Assembly: GCA_029962745.1 (NCBI GenBank) | Contig: CM057165.1 | Coordinates: 7,216,978 to 7,280,977, forward strand | DNA from: Echinometra lucunter | Lineage: Eukaryota; Echinodermata; Echinoidea; Camarodonta; Echinometridae | Direction: 5' to 3' | DNA length: 64,000 nt | In this document: positions 32,785 to 44,994 of the stretch, one piece after another | Position numbering within the stretch: the first letter of the stretch is position 1 | Layout of the letters: each line of letters opens with the position of its first letter | Notes under the pieces: generated by a model | Database searches by the model: none | Told to the model about the DNA's origin: nothing | What the model saw: the letters and a program-made list of their open reading frames with translations, nothing else | Position numbers and translations under genes: made by a program

Positions 32785-33539
32785 TTAGTCATAATAAATC
32801 CGTTAATGATCCCCTGCCGTCACTAGAATTATGTTGACATGGTTGAAGGTTAGAGTAGACACAGTACCAAAACATGGTGTATAGGGGGACACTTTCATTT
32901 ACTTTGACTTCTCTTCCGCTTTCACCTTCGGGGTTTTTTTTTTTTTTTTTATATCATTATAAACACAGAACTGTGTTGCTTCCTGGTATAACTTTCAGAA
33001 TAACGATAGTGCTCTGAAAAAAAGTGCTGTAATAGGTTGCAGACACGTGATTTTCAAAACGGAGGAGGCGACCGTGTATGCTTTACTGAGGGACTCTCCT
33101 TTTCTTTCCTTTTCTTTTCTTTATCATAAGCACATTAAAAAAGGAAATGGCAGATTCCCTCTTTTGTAATTACATGAAATATATTCCTTAGATAACCACC
33201 GAACATAGATTTGTATTTCATTGATATATTGATGCAGAACGGGAACACTATCCGCCCTTTCTTTCCACTCTACATGCTCTAATGTATCAAAACCTTTCCT
33301 ACAAATTCTGGTGAAAAAAAAAAATGATGGCAGGTCAATTCTTTATTTGTGTTAATTCGAGACTGCTTCTCGAGGGCACTTGACCATCACGATCCGTATT
33401 CAGTTTATATTCAATCTCGGTACTTGAAAAAATACCAGCATGTTTGCAGGCTACCAAGATTTTCCAGAGTTACAGTATTCCAGTAGTTTGGGATCTCTTC
33501 CAAAGGCAAATGTGCAAATTCTTCCCAATTTACTAGTTT
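32785..33539. other. Unassigned sequence
   Basis: T run at 32935-32950. No other feature seen. Confidence 0.5.
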
Positions 33540-33640
33540 TCCTTCTTCTTCTTCTTCTTCTTCTTCTTCTTCTTCTTCTTCTTCTTCTTCTTCTTCTCCT
33601 CCTCCTCCGTTATCTTCTTTCTCCTCCTTCCTCTTCTTCT
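33540..33640. repeat. (CTT)n microsatellite
   Basis: A near-perfect CTT/TTC run to about 33597, then CTC variants. Confidence 0.95.
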
Positions 33641-34399
33641 AATTTAGACGACCAGTCTATTTCAGTCTAATTCATTCTTTGTGAATAAGATAGAACACAT
33701 CACATTTTTCCCCCTTGTTCTCAATTCTACAATTATTTTGATGCTAGAATTCTTTAGTGTTTTTCATATCCCATATTCCGTAAAATCTTCGGATTCAAAA
33801 TCAATTGCCATTTATTCCATGCGGAGATATAGTGCCCATCGAATTTGAGTGCTTATGAATAATAAATAATTCTTCATAGCAAATTACAGACAATTATCTC
33901 CTTTGATCAAATTCGTTATTTTGTTGCGTGACTTGATGACTTGTCAAGTTTATTCTCACAATTCTCCGTAGAAACCACATTGCTAATGCATCGATCCTTT
34001 CCCCTAATTTTTAGACTGCACAAAGCTCATTTCCTCATCCCAGTACAAGTATATGTAATAACAACTAAGCATATCAGTGAAAGGTCAACAACCTTTACTG
34101 GCCTCCGTCTCGATGAATTCCACTCTGCAGTTCTCAGAACATTAATTCCAAGATAAATACATGGTTAATGGATAACAGGTGTAGGTACATCCACCAGAGC
34201 AAGTCAGTGTACAATGTGACCAGAGATATAACTCAGTCACGTGACATGTTTGGTTCCAATGTTTCGTTAAATGTGTTTATGTAAGTGCTTGTTGCGAGGT
34301 GGATATATCCTTGGGAATGACTTTAACAGAGCAAATTTAGAAATTGTCATGGATATCAACTAACTTTTCGAGCACAGAAACGTAAACAGAACAGCTAAG
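33641..34399. other. Unassigned sequence
   Basis: No feature seen. Confidence 0.5.
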
Positions 34400-34404
34400 C
34401 AGTA

Positions 34405-34534
34405 AATATAATAACAATAATAATAATAATAATAATAATAACAATAATAATAATAATGATAATAATGATAATAATAATAATAATAATAATGATAATAATA
34501 ATAATAATAATAATAATGATAATGGATAATAATG

Positions 34535-34577
<43 letters not shown>

Positions 34578-34890
34578 TGATGATAATAATAATAATAATA
34601 ACAATAACAATAATATTGGATATTTATATAGTGCACGTATCCACCAAACAAAGTGCTCAAGGCGCTCCCAATATTACCCCGGCTAAGTTAGGCTACCAAT
34701 TTCAGTGCTCACAGCTTTCAAGGAATTCCTTCCTTCCGGTACCCATTTACACCTGGGTCGAGTGTGGCAAATGTAGATTAGTGTCTTGCCAAAGGACATT
34801 AGTGCTGCGGCAGGCATTCGAACCCCGTACCTTGTGGTTCAAAGCCCGCTGACTTATCCACTGGACCACAACAACCTCTACATTGGTGTA
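34405..34890 (-). mobile_element. tRNA-derived SINE with long ATT tail
   Basis: On the minus strand the head carries TGGTCCAGTGGATAAG (box A) and GGGTTCGAATGCC (box B). The body contains CGACCCAGGTGTAAATGGG-type sequence, and AAGCGCC and TATATAAATA near the 3' end lead into a ~205-bp ATT/ATC array (34405-34610). It is oriented opposite to the copies at 7.2 and 62 kb. Poly-Ile, poly-Asn and poly-Leu translations of the tail are artefacts. Confidence 0.85.
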
Positions 34891-35195
34891 TTACACGATG
34901 CTGCCAAAGAGCTCACAAAACTACAGTTGAAATGAGGCCCATTCATTATGATTCAAGACACAACAATCACAACAAAAAGATCAATATGCTTGGTAAATTT
35001 ACTAAAATATGAAACATACATCTTAAGTATTATGCACTGTATAATTATACAATATTTTGCTCAAGGCAATGCATTGAGAGTTGGAACGGATGTTAGGTTT
35101 GAGTGCCTTCTGGCCCTCATCGGACAAAATAACTCTCTTGTGGTAGTTTTCAAGTGGTGATTTTTAAATCATTTAAGTCATTGATGTGTAGTGTT
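34891..35195. other. Unassigned sequence
   Basis: No feature seen. Confidence 0.5.
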
Positions 35196-35392
35196 GTTGT
35201 CTAGGTGTCGTGGTGTATTGGTTCATTCACTTGAGTCTCTGTCATAGGGTTCAGGGTTCAAATCTCAGCCAGGCGTTAAAGTCGTGGCAATACATTTTTT
35301 ATCCATGCTTACCACACTTGACGTGCAACTCAATTTGGTAGCTTAGAGTAATAATGAAAACTGCAAACTGTGATTGTTGTTATAACACGTCA
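35196..35392 (+). mobile_element. Diverged tRNA-derived SINE
   Basis: GTGTCGTGGTGTATTGGTTC resembles a decayed box A, and GGTTCAAATCT (35255-35265) is a box B. AAAGTCGTGGCAATACATT and CCACACTTGACGTG follow the family body order. No clear AAGCGC tail. The MITE at 35396 may have displaced it. Confidence 0.65.
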
Positions 35393-35395
35393 AAC

Positions 35396-35558
35396 ACTAC
35401 TTTCGAAAAATCAACTCAAGTGGAGTTTCAAAAGCCTATTGTACTGCCCATACTAATCATCTTCGGATTATGTAATAAGCCATTGTAAACTCCGCACATT
35501 TCTAAAGGCGATCGACAAGGCTATTGAAGTTGCCTTAAGTTGATTTTTCGAAAGTAGT
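35396..35558. mobile_element. MITE with 25-bp near-perfect inverted ends
   Basis: The left end starts ACTACTTTCGAAAAATCAAC (35396). The right end is its inverse ending at 35558, with 24 of 25 bases matching. Length 163 bp. No clear TSD and no coding. Confidence 0.85.
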
Positions 35559-35599
35559 CTTAATCGTTTTTTTATGTTATTATTGTTATGATTTTTTAT

Positions 35600-35695
35600 G
35601 ATTATTTATCATTTCATTAGTAGTATAAGTAGTAGTAATAGTAGTAGTAGTAGGAGTAGTAGTATCATCCTCATCATCATTAGTATCAGTATGAT
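35600..35695. repeat. AGT/TAG trinucleotide tract
   Basis: Irregular TAGTAG, AGTAGT and ATCATC runs. Confidence 0.85.
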
Positions 35696-38600
35696 AGCAC
35701 GCGTAAAGTGAAAGTTAACTTGCTTGCAGGCGGAGCTGCCCTAGGAAAGGGGATAGAATAATTTACCCTTCAAATATTCCAACAGCAGACGAAAAATTGA
35801 ATGTGATTTATGTATCATGAATGATGGATGTGTGCTATGAAGAGTGGGTAATCATTTAAGAGAAACTCAAGTCCGGGGAAAGGTCAGATATGATTGTGTG
35901 AGCTTTCTAATTATTTTGATGTCAGTTTGGAAGAATTCATGATAGGAATGCTCTTTTAGTGCCTTCATACTCGAAATATGGTAAGACACAGCTAAAGTGT
36001 TTGGCCCCGAGCACCTGCATGTAGTCCCGTATACTGCATGGTCGTTTCTCAGTCCAGTGCGTGTGCAATATCAAGTTGATTTCTGATTGTTTTGATGATG
36101 TCACAGAGGTAGGCCTATTCACTAATGCTTAAGCACTACGTATCAACCTTTCCCGATTGTCTTTCACATTATTATTGCATTACCAGTACTCAAGGTTATC
36201 TTTGAATCAAGCAAATCTCCACTAACTCTATCTGATAGGCCTAGACTTTCCTCTCTGAGCTCGAATGTAATACGACTTGGCATGGTGTTGATCCGCGCAT
36301 AAACATGCATTTGTTCAAGAAGTATAGAAACAGATACCGTAACTGCGATACTCGAGGTATATTTATAGAGATGTAAATGTAATCGTATACCCATCCTGCA
36401 TCGTCTCACCCTCACCATCTTGAGCTGTTCCCCTTTCACTTGGCATACTTTCCAGCCTTGATACGCTTTTAATTACCAGCGGGTAAGCGCACTGAGGCGC
36501 AGCGAAATTCTTCTTCCAGTCCAGGGCGCTGTTGGCGACACATTATGGATGTATGTACAATGTCATGTAGAGGCGGAAGGGAGGCTAAGCGCGTCTGGAA
36601 GATTTCAAAACTTCACTTGGTGTCTGCGTAACTGATTTAAGAAGCCAGAGGTACCCCTCCTTCCCTAGTCTCACCCTTCTTATAGATACCTTAGATTGTT
36701 CTTACGAGGATATACGACCCTAATGGATACATCGCCGGCGTGTTTTCGCGCACTAGAAGTTTAGATAGGAGAACCAGACAAACGAATGTTACTTTTGAGG
36801 AAGAACTTTCCACGCCTGGATAATAATGTGGTCTAAGCTGGATGCCTTTCCCGAGCATTTCACTTGATGCTTTTTAACTTCGCACGATACGATACTGTCT
36901 ACCAGAAATCGTCTGCAAGAAATCGTTAGCAACTATTTCTTGACAACGTTAACTCATTCCTACCGTTTTGAGGTGTAATCATAGGGGGAAAACAGGCAAT
37001 ACACCAGTAATTCAAACTCTGAATAATTTCTACTTAAGAGAATTCAGTGTGGATAAATTGGACTCGTGTGTGCTTTTGATGAACCGTTCGCTCGACGTAC
37101 CGTGTAACTGCAGTCCAAAAGTGAACTTCGTCTTCGCGAAAGTTCTTATAATTTTATGGACACTGTTACATGACTGTTTGCAATGATAAACCTTGGAATG
37201 CCACAACCGAAAGTATTTTTAAGTAAGATGTTTGGAATTATCATCCTTGCCTGAAGTTGACTAAATTTATTTCGCTGTACCACGACGGTGTGATTTTCTT
37301 TTTAATATCTGTACGATTGTATTCCACAAACGCAGCTGGAAGCCTGTGTGTTTAACTTATTACCACGCAATAATGTGACAAAGCGGCCAGGTTATGTATA
37401 CCAAGGTTTCTTACCGCCATTTTGAATAATGCTTGAACTCGTTATTAGGTACTTGTGCAAAGGTGAGGGATGGTGGTGATGTAAAGCGCCAAGTTATAGG
37501 AAGAACAAAATTACAATGCAAACGTGGAAATTTCATGGACATTTTCATACCGAATGCGTAAGTTTAGTGCTTTGTTCTAGGAGTTTGCTTATACTTTTCG
37601 ACACCGCTCAATGAAATGCCTTGTTCAATTCACTTCAAGTCTTCCACCTCGAGAGCAATACCACGAAGCCTATCAGGATACTCTATTGGAATAAGTTTGG
37701 ATATATCACGCGTGCTGTTGGCCTTCTATGTGGAGTATTTAGTCACCTGTTTTATCCATCGCGATTTAGCGGGAGAGATAGGAGGCCCTGATATCACTGC
37801 AACCGTCTGCCGAGGATAGATCGTCGCCAAAATGACATCGTGTAAGAGAGTGAACCGAATTTTATTGATTTTTTTTCTATAAATATTAACCCATATCAGC
37901 ATGTATTCCAACACTTCTCTAATAGTTGTGCCTCAGCTGCTTGCGTTATTGATATCGCTCACATTTCTTGCCTTTGGTAATGAAATTTTAGGATTCAGTT
38001 TTTTTTTGAAGTCTTAAGATAAAAGCCGCAAATTATATCATACTCCATCTGCAGATCTATTCGCATTGATTTTGGTTTTGTATTTTTCGGGTGAGGAGAA
38101 TCATCATCATTAAAATAATGTTGATTTTCGCTATATCATAATCAGGGATATAGTGGAAGAAAAATCATAATGCAGTCAATCAGCTAATAACTATTTTGAT
38201 GACCTGCTCCCGTCTAAATTCATATCAAGAACAACAACAAAACGACTATTAAAGAGCTTGGTTTTTAATAGGGAATGACGAGAGATTATTCTGTATTCCC
38301 AATCACCATGCCATTTTCTCTTATTTTATTTCATATTCCTATCACGAACTAAAGTAATAACGAACAGCATATTAACTCAAACATGTGAATGGATATTGGC
38401 AACTCTTCTGTTGTATAAACGTTCAAAGTTGTATCTGTTTTTATTTATATCGCTATTTTAAGTATGAGAATGTCATGATGCAGAATTTTTTTTTTCGCTT
38501 TATCCAAATATATATATAAAGAAAAATATAAAAAAAATAATATGTGAATCGAACTTTTTCACGTTTGAATTTATACCGATTGACTCCTCCACAGTGAAAA

Positions 38601-38906
38601 AAATGAATATATACGTTTATTGAGCTGAAAATTCAAATGCAATATTATATATTCTAGCTCTGCAGGTAAAATGTGTGAACCATCAAGGAATTTCATGAAA
38701 CATATTTCTCTCGCAGCCCATTTTTTACGTTTTTTCCATGCAGTCGTTGTAGAATGACTGACATTGATGCAAAGATAATGACATCATCTTTCTGATGAGG
38801 GCATAATACGTCCTTGACTCCGATATGAATCGAAGCGAATTTGTTTGCTCAAGCGAACATGTAATGTGGTTCACAGATTCTCAAGTTCAATGTCGTTTCC
38901 ATGGTC
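35696..38906. other. Longest largely unique stretch
   Basis: About 3.2 kb with almost no dispersed repeat or microsatellite. Open frames (91 codons minus at 36164, 72 plus at 36968, 67 plus at 37616) have no recognised motifs. It could hold regulatory DNA, an intron or an unrecognised exon, but nothing in the sequence decides this. Confidence 0.45.
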
Positions 38907-39135
38907 AATAGTCTTTCCGTGAGTACGAATAGTGCATCTTCCCGGCAAATAGTATATGGTCAGTAGTCCTTTCGTGTGTACAAATAGTCCTTCCGTTTGT
39001 ACAAATAGTTTTTCCGTGTGTCCAAATAGTTCATTCGTGTAAACAAATAGTTCTTCCGTATATACAAATAGTCCTTTCGTATAAACGAATAGTCCTTTTT
39101 GTGTAAAAACAGTCTTCCGTGTTTACAAATAGCAC
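38907..39135. repeat. 22-bp minisatellite
   Basis: About ten to eleven copies of a 21-22-bp unit of the type AATAGTCCTTCCGTGTGTAC, with substitutions. The minus strand reads as repeated Tyr-Thr-Arg-Lys-Asp-Tyr, a consequence of the repeat and not evidence of a protein. A CRISPR array is excluded because there is no distinct spacer. Confidence 0.9.
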
Positions 39136-39469
39136 ACCTTCCAGACAAAATACTATCTACTTGCTCTTTCAAACTACAACTAAAGCTTGATACAGATAAG
39201 ATTTTACATTCACTTTCAATGTATAACGTCATTGTGATATAAACATTTTTATTTTGATACAATTTTCTCTTAGAAATGGAATTCAGTATTCAAACCACTA
39301 TACAATGGTAAAAAAAAAAATCCTTTCTCTGGAACGTTTTGAAATGCTTCCTTTCTGACTCGTGCATTCTAGCATTTTAACATTCAAATACTTTCATTTA
39401 GACCATGTAGACTAAATTAAGATTAATTTGGATATTTTTGTTGTTGTTGTTGTTTTGGTATAAATGCTC

Positions 39470-39965
39470 TTTTCCCTTAGACGTATAATCAACGCGTCAC
39501 CAAAATATCAATGGCAGCAAAATCAACATCATCACCCAAATCTAGCAGATTTGCTCACACAGTATCAGCCGCGTCGCAACCTGCGCTCTAAGCAACCAAG
39601 AACTATTCCATATACCAAGAACCAATACATCATAATTATTATGGGGGCAGATCTTTTGCAGTTGCTGGACCGAATCTTTGGAACAATCTCCTACAAAACA
39701 TTCGACAGGCACCCAATTTTTGCGAATTTCAAATCTGTACTTAAAACCCACCTTTCCCGACTTCCTTTATTTCAATTTCATTTAGCTATTTTCTTAATTA
39801 TTTACCCATTTTGTCAATTGTAATATTTATCATGTATTGCTAGTCATGCATTTGTTTGTCAGCATATTTGTTTGGTATTATGTTTTATCACTGTATGTGC
39901 GGCGAATAGACAAATGTATACTTATTATGCGCTTTGTAAGTATTATTATTATTATCATCAACTAA
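39470..39965 (+). mobile_element. 5'-truncated LINE 3' end (CR1/L2-like)
   Basis: Around 39540-39770 the plus strand encodes the post-RT tail of CR1/L2-like LINEs across two frames. LADLLTQYQPRRNLRS is in one frame, then GGRSFAVAGPNLWNNLLQN and IRQAPNF are one frame over, then FKSVLKTHLSRL is back in the first. Frame shifts therefore lie between about 39590 and 39640 and near 39720. TTATGCGCTTTGTAAG then ATTATTATT closes the 3' end. No catalytic region remains. Confidence 0.82.
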
Positions 39966-42151
39966 ACAGACTATGGTTCGAGGGAATACAAAATCAGACC
40001 CTATTTGATGTGACTGCAGCCCTGAAATATGACTGAGAAGGGCAAATGTATCATATTTCTCCCAAGCGAGAAATTGATGGTTATCAGGTGTCTGTTTTTC
40101 TGAACGTATATCCTCATACCAGTCAGAGTTGTCTCGTCAGGAAATGAATCTTATAGTTACGTAATATAATAGTTTACAGATACATAAGGACTCTTTAGGG
40201 GTCGAGCTCTTCTGTCGTCTTGGAATGATTTCGTGATTTTTCTTCAAACCTGGTGATTTCGAGAGTCTTAGATAATAGATGCAGTCTGATAACAATAATG
40301 ATAATGATAAGTAGCAATAATTATAATTTCATTCATTATTTCTTTGCTTCTTAAAAAGCACATATAAAAATACACAAATATAACATCTTCAACATCAACA
40401 TCCAACAAAAAAGAACATTGTTGAGTTAAAGTTATATGTATACATATACGCAAACATAAACTTAAATCACATAAGAAAAGCATCTAAGGAAAAAAAAAAT
40501 CAAATACTAAAATGAAAATAATGATAATAGTTACAATATATATAAACACTAATGAGCAAGATGATGGATAATGAATTCGTGGTTTACAACCGGCCATAAA
40601 GTTATACACACGCATTTTTGAAACTCAACAAAACCCTAGTACACTATACATTTTATAGATAATGACTTAGACCAATAGGTTTTTTATTTTAGTAAAATGT
40701 ATTTGATGAATCATCCTTTAAAAATAATGAAGTCTATTCCTTTCGTTGATTATTTGTTTACAATGACAATGATTTTGTTTACCGAATCAAGTTATTATAA
40801 ATCATAATGCATTCCTTGACCACAAATTATGTCCCACCCACCGAATTATTACAATCGGTAAATCTTTGAAAAGTTCCCTTTTACTAGGCCTAAATTTTCG
40901 TTTGACCATTCCGATGTCAGTGCGGTCTTGCAAAGTACCCAGGCCATTACTGTAGGATGTAAGGTCATATTGCTCTGAAGATTTTGATCAATGAACGCTT
41001 TATCGCGTATGTCAACTCATTCTAATATATATTCTGAAATTTTGTTCCGCTGTAAGTCAATATTACTTTATTTTCAGAGTAGATTTCAGCGTATGTTACG
41101 ACGACTTGCGCAAACAATTTTTATAAAGTCGGGATGACTGTATTGGCGAAATGCTATGAACTCAGGCCGATAATGTAAATTGATTTGGTTCTCGTATAAT
41201 CGCAAAGAAATGAAAGTCGGTTAAAATTCCAGTCCATCAAGAACGCAATTATGGCTTCTATAAAATACGAGATGATGATTATGAGCAATTTATATCGCTG
41301 CACCGCCCACGGGGGTACGTTTACCTTAAAAGGCAAGTAGTTTCAGCGGCATGATGAGCAAAAAAATTGGGGGGCAGAAAACAATACAAGTTACAAAACA
41401 AAGTGAGGAAAACCCTGGGAAATCATGTAATTTCAGCAACAATTTTTGTCAATTACTGGCATCGAATTAGAAATAAACCATGTATGAATTTTATGGGGGT
41501 GGCAACTGCCCCCAAGGTGCCCCCCCCCCCCCTCCATCAGTAGGCCAGTGAGTAGTTTTACATGGAATCATGATGAATAGACGATCGTCGTAATTTGAAA
41601 CTGGGTCAAAGTGGATCTGCCATGAACAAAGAAGCCATAGGTGAGCGATGTAATATGTGTGGGGGTTTTTTTCGGCGCGTTTAGGTTTTTTTTATTTCAG
41701 TGTGTGTAGGTTTTTTTTTAAATTTCAGTGTGTGTATTGAATAAATCAAACAGCAGAAACACATTTTAAACAAGCTTTAAAGATATACTGCATTACCAGA
41801 GGAAATCTTAGAAACAACAATGTATTAGCCCATCTCCATAATTATGAAAATATAATCTAACCATATAATGAATAGGTAAATTGTGATTTCATTAACAATT
41901 TGAAAAAATATATGATATTAATAGATTTATGAATTAACCGTACAAAATGAAGATAATGCTGCACTCATAATCCGTCTTCATGTATAAATGTTTTTTTTTC
42001 ACAACTTTAATGCCATCACCATTACCTGTATGTTTTGGTTTTTTCTATGAAAATGTCGCCTATGTTATTATGTAAGTGATCTGTTAGCCCCATTTTAATA
42101 TACAGGACTAGGAACGTATAAAAACTGCTTTTACAGAGATGGGGGTGTAAA
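39966..42151. other. Unassigned sequence
   Basis: No gene seen. An old C-run-ended element may lie at about 41360-41535 (GGGGGGCAG on the left, a C run at 41519-41532 on the right), but the ends do not pair well. Confidence 0.45.
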
Positions 42152-42637
42152 ATTCCCTCTTTCACTTGATAGAGTGTCCACATCTTGTGGTTTGGCCCAT
42201 TAACTTCTGATGCATAGCCTTAAAAAGCTTACCAAATGCATGAGCAGAAGGAACAAAAAAATTTTCACATTTTTCTGTCCATTTTGGTTGCTTCAGTATC
42301 TGTCGTTTGATCTGAATTCTATTATTAGGTAGATAAAGCACTAAAATCTTTAAATTGGCAAAGCAATGGAAAGGTTAAAATCACTATTTTCCATGCAAAT
42401 TTACAAATTCTTAACTTTTTATACTTTCCGTCAATTGATATTCATTTCAGATACATGTCATTTATAAGAATAATGTAACAATAAAAGAAAAAAATACTGA
42501 TGATGCCTCTTTGAAGCAATAAAAGAAATAGTGATGTTGTCTCTTTGAAGCAATAAAAGAAAAATACTGGAGTTGCCAATTTGAAGAAGAAAAGCTAGTC
42601 AAATTAGGATTTAAATAATTTCTGTCCTGAATGGACT
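42152..42637. mobile_element. TTAA-family element, diverged copy 1
   Basis: GTCCACATCTTGTGGTTTGG, CTTCTGATGCATAGCC, CATGAGCAGAAGGAACAA, CCATTTTGGTTGC and a 3' AATTAGGATTTAAATAATT align in order with 47293-47699. The right edge retains TTAA, but the left is worn. Inside, a ~33-bp phrase (TTTGAAGCAATAAAAGAAA) is triplicated, which makes this copy longer. Confidence 0.75.
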
Positions 42638-42870
42638 TTAAAAAATCTAACACCATTAGGGACTGCTCAAACAGCAGTAATCATTATCCATTAATCTGTT
42701 TACGGTGTGTTGTGTTTTATTTAAAATGGAAAGGATCAATAAAAGTACGAAATACAAACAAGAAGAAGGAATAATGTCTTCAATTATTTTTGAAATATTT
42801 TTTAAATATTGAACCGTTTCTATTCAGCTAAAGATTTTCATACATTGTCATGGCACTATTTCTACTACTA

Positions 42871-43326
42871 CCTCAACCCCAATCGGTTTATATCCACTTG
42901 GTCTAATTCCCAGATCGTCTAGCACCACTATGGCTAAACCCATTTGGTCTACTATCAAATTTGGTTTAATCGCCGTTTGGTCCAATCATCACTTGGTCTA
43001 ATACCCACTTGGATTAATTGTCTAATGATCAAATGGTCTAATGGCTACTTCGTCTACTTAGTTTTCCTCATTTAGTCTAAAGACCACTTGGTCTATTACC
43101 AGTTCGTCTGCTCAGATAGACTAAGTGGTATAAGACCAAGTGGTATTAGACGAAATGAGCATAGCCTAACTGGAAATTAGACGAAATGGTAAATGGCCAA
43201 ATTGTTGATAATACCAAAAGGTTATTAGACAAACTGGTTGTAGACGAAATGGGATTAGACCATGTGGGATGAGGCTAAACGGGCATTAGACAAATTGGGA
43301 TTAGACCAAGTGGAAATTCACCCCAC
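42871..43326. mobile_element. Phrase-repeat hairpin, TTGGTCTAAT type
   Basis: The left arm (to about 43110) is almost entirely variants of ACTTGGTCTAAT and ATTTCGTCTAAT. The right arm consists of their inverse (ATTAGACCAAGTGG, ATTAGACGAAATGG). The whole folds into one hairpin of about 225-bp arms made of 15-25-bp phrases. Outer ends pair as TATCCACTTGGTCTAAT with ATTAGACCAAGTGGAAA. No coding. Confidence 0.8.
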
Positions 43327-43460
43327 AATCAACATCATTATTATCATCACAGCTATTACCATCAGCATTTCAATCACCACCACCGCTGCCATCGTTACCT
43401 CTACCACTATGCACATCTGTCACTGTTTTAACCACATGCTGAAAGAGAGGTTTTCATTAA
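43327..43460. repeat. Degenerate ATC/ACC repeats
   Basis: CATCATTATTATCATCACAG and CACCACCACCGCTGCC-like trinucleotides. Confidence 0.6.
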
Positions 43461-43535
43461 CGATGATCTGATACTAATTTACCCATAGAGGTACAGTGTC
43501 ACCTTTAGGATACGCTTTTGCAGTATCTGTTGGTC

Positions 43536-43860
43536 CAGAATGTTGGGCAATACATGTCATACATGAGCAGAAAGAGAAAAATGCGCTGACAAATTTGAGC
43601 CCATTCCCATCGCTGTATGGTGTGGCGTTCTCGAATTAGAGCAGTTTAAGTGTAACTTATCATTAAACTCTTTCGATTGGCAATGCAATGAATAATATAT
43701 AATCTTTATTTCTGTGTTCAAATTGGCAATTTCTGATTAAATTTTTCAATTATATTTCATTTTGGTTTATGTTATATCCATATTTATTTTTTTCAAGCTA
43801 TGTAAACATGGAAAAAAAATAATTTGTATTACCAATTTGAGGATTGAAGATGATTAATTT
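43536..43860. mobile_element. TTAA-family element, diverged copy 2
   Basis: ATACATGAGCAGAAAGAG, TTTGAGCCCATT, GATTGGCAATGCAATGA and CCAATTTGAGGATTGAAG align in order with the copies at 42.2 and 47.3 kb. The ends are eroded. Confidence 0.55.
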
Positions 43861-43912
43861 AGACCTCAAGAAAGCTCTGTACTGCTATGGGTTAAAGATA
43901 AACTGGAGTTCT

Positions 43913-44051
43913 GGGCCCCGTTTCATAAAAATTGTTGCCAATAACAAGTTGCAGTAAGTGTTCTAAGCTACTGAAACCCTTGCATCTGATTGGCTGTCAT
44001 AGAAATGTGGCAGTTGTTAGTGATAACAAGATTAATGAAAAACGAGGGCCC
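43913..44051 (-). mobile_element. GGGCCC-ended MITE, copy 2 (inverted)
   Basis: The left end is GGGCCCCGTTTCATAAAA and the right end GAGGGCCC. The interior inverse contains CTAACAACTGCCACATTTCT and GCCAATCAGATGCAAG, as at 31.2 kb. Length 139 bp. Confidence 0.85.
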
Positions 44052-44994
44052 AGGTCATGCGATCATAATGTGAAAGAAACTTCCCAATCAACTGGGAGAA
44101 TGAGATGAGTTACATATAAAAACTGGTGTCTCTAAAATTAATGTGAGATTTGGAGATTATCGAATCGTATTTTCCCCTAAAGGTACTTGCACTTCACAAG
44201 GAACTGAGTATATGGGACCACACCCAAATCTTGTGTGAATGTTACCTCGAACTTTTCAGCCTTTTCTTGTCATTTTTCCAACATGAGAGCATTTGAAGAG
44301 CAATTCTTTCTAGGGTAAATTTTTACTATGATATTCTTTCCTAACTGACATGTTAAGAATGAGAAAGCTCACAGATTTTTCCCCTTTCCCAGAACTCGAG
44401 CTTCTCTTGAAACACTATTACTATTCACATTTTGATACAATGGAGAAGTAAGAGTAAAAAGTGTTCATATCTGAGGAGAAGTAGGCGGAGTGGGCGGATA
44501 GTTATGAAGCATATTAGGCCCACGTGGGGGTGGATCTTGATCATGGAAAATGTACAGAAAGCAGCGAGTTCTCGGAAGAGATAATGTCATTTAAACTCTG
44601 TAAAGTTGAAACTGACATTTATCGCGTACATTTTGTTCTCATGTATTTTACAATTCATTTTGTTTCAAAGCATTTACATTGCTTCAGTAGTGATATCGCC
44701 ATATACGTTACCAAACGCATCTATGAATAAAAATATTCTTGTAAAAACTTATGTATGGTAACCGTAACTGCTTTTTCTGATACTCGGAAAAAAAATAATG
44801 ATAATACAATGTACGATTTGGTCCTCATTAAATCTACTCTTGGAACCTGACTTTGATACTTTAAGACTACTTTTTAAGGCTGCATTATGTCCTGTTTCGA
44901 ATGATCATGATATCAAATTCATTTAAAAATTGCCGAGAATGTCTTTACCTGGAAAGCGTGGCACTTTATGTTAACGCATTTTTACACATGATAG
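44052..44994. other. Unassigned sequence
   Basis: No feature seen. Confidence 0.5.

Noticed and set aside
34337..34686. Poly-Leu, poly-Ile and poly-Asn frames
   Set aside because: Translations of the ATT array at a SINE tail.
38907..39262. Repeated peptide (Tyr-Thr-Arg-Lys-Asp-Tyr), or a CRISPR-like array
   Set aside because: A 22-bp minisatellite without spacers, in eukaryotic DNA. The peptide is a by-product.
41355..41535. C-run-ended element
   Set aside because: A G run and a C run face each other, but the outer ends do not pair and no TSD is visible.
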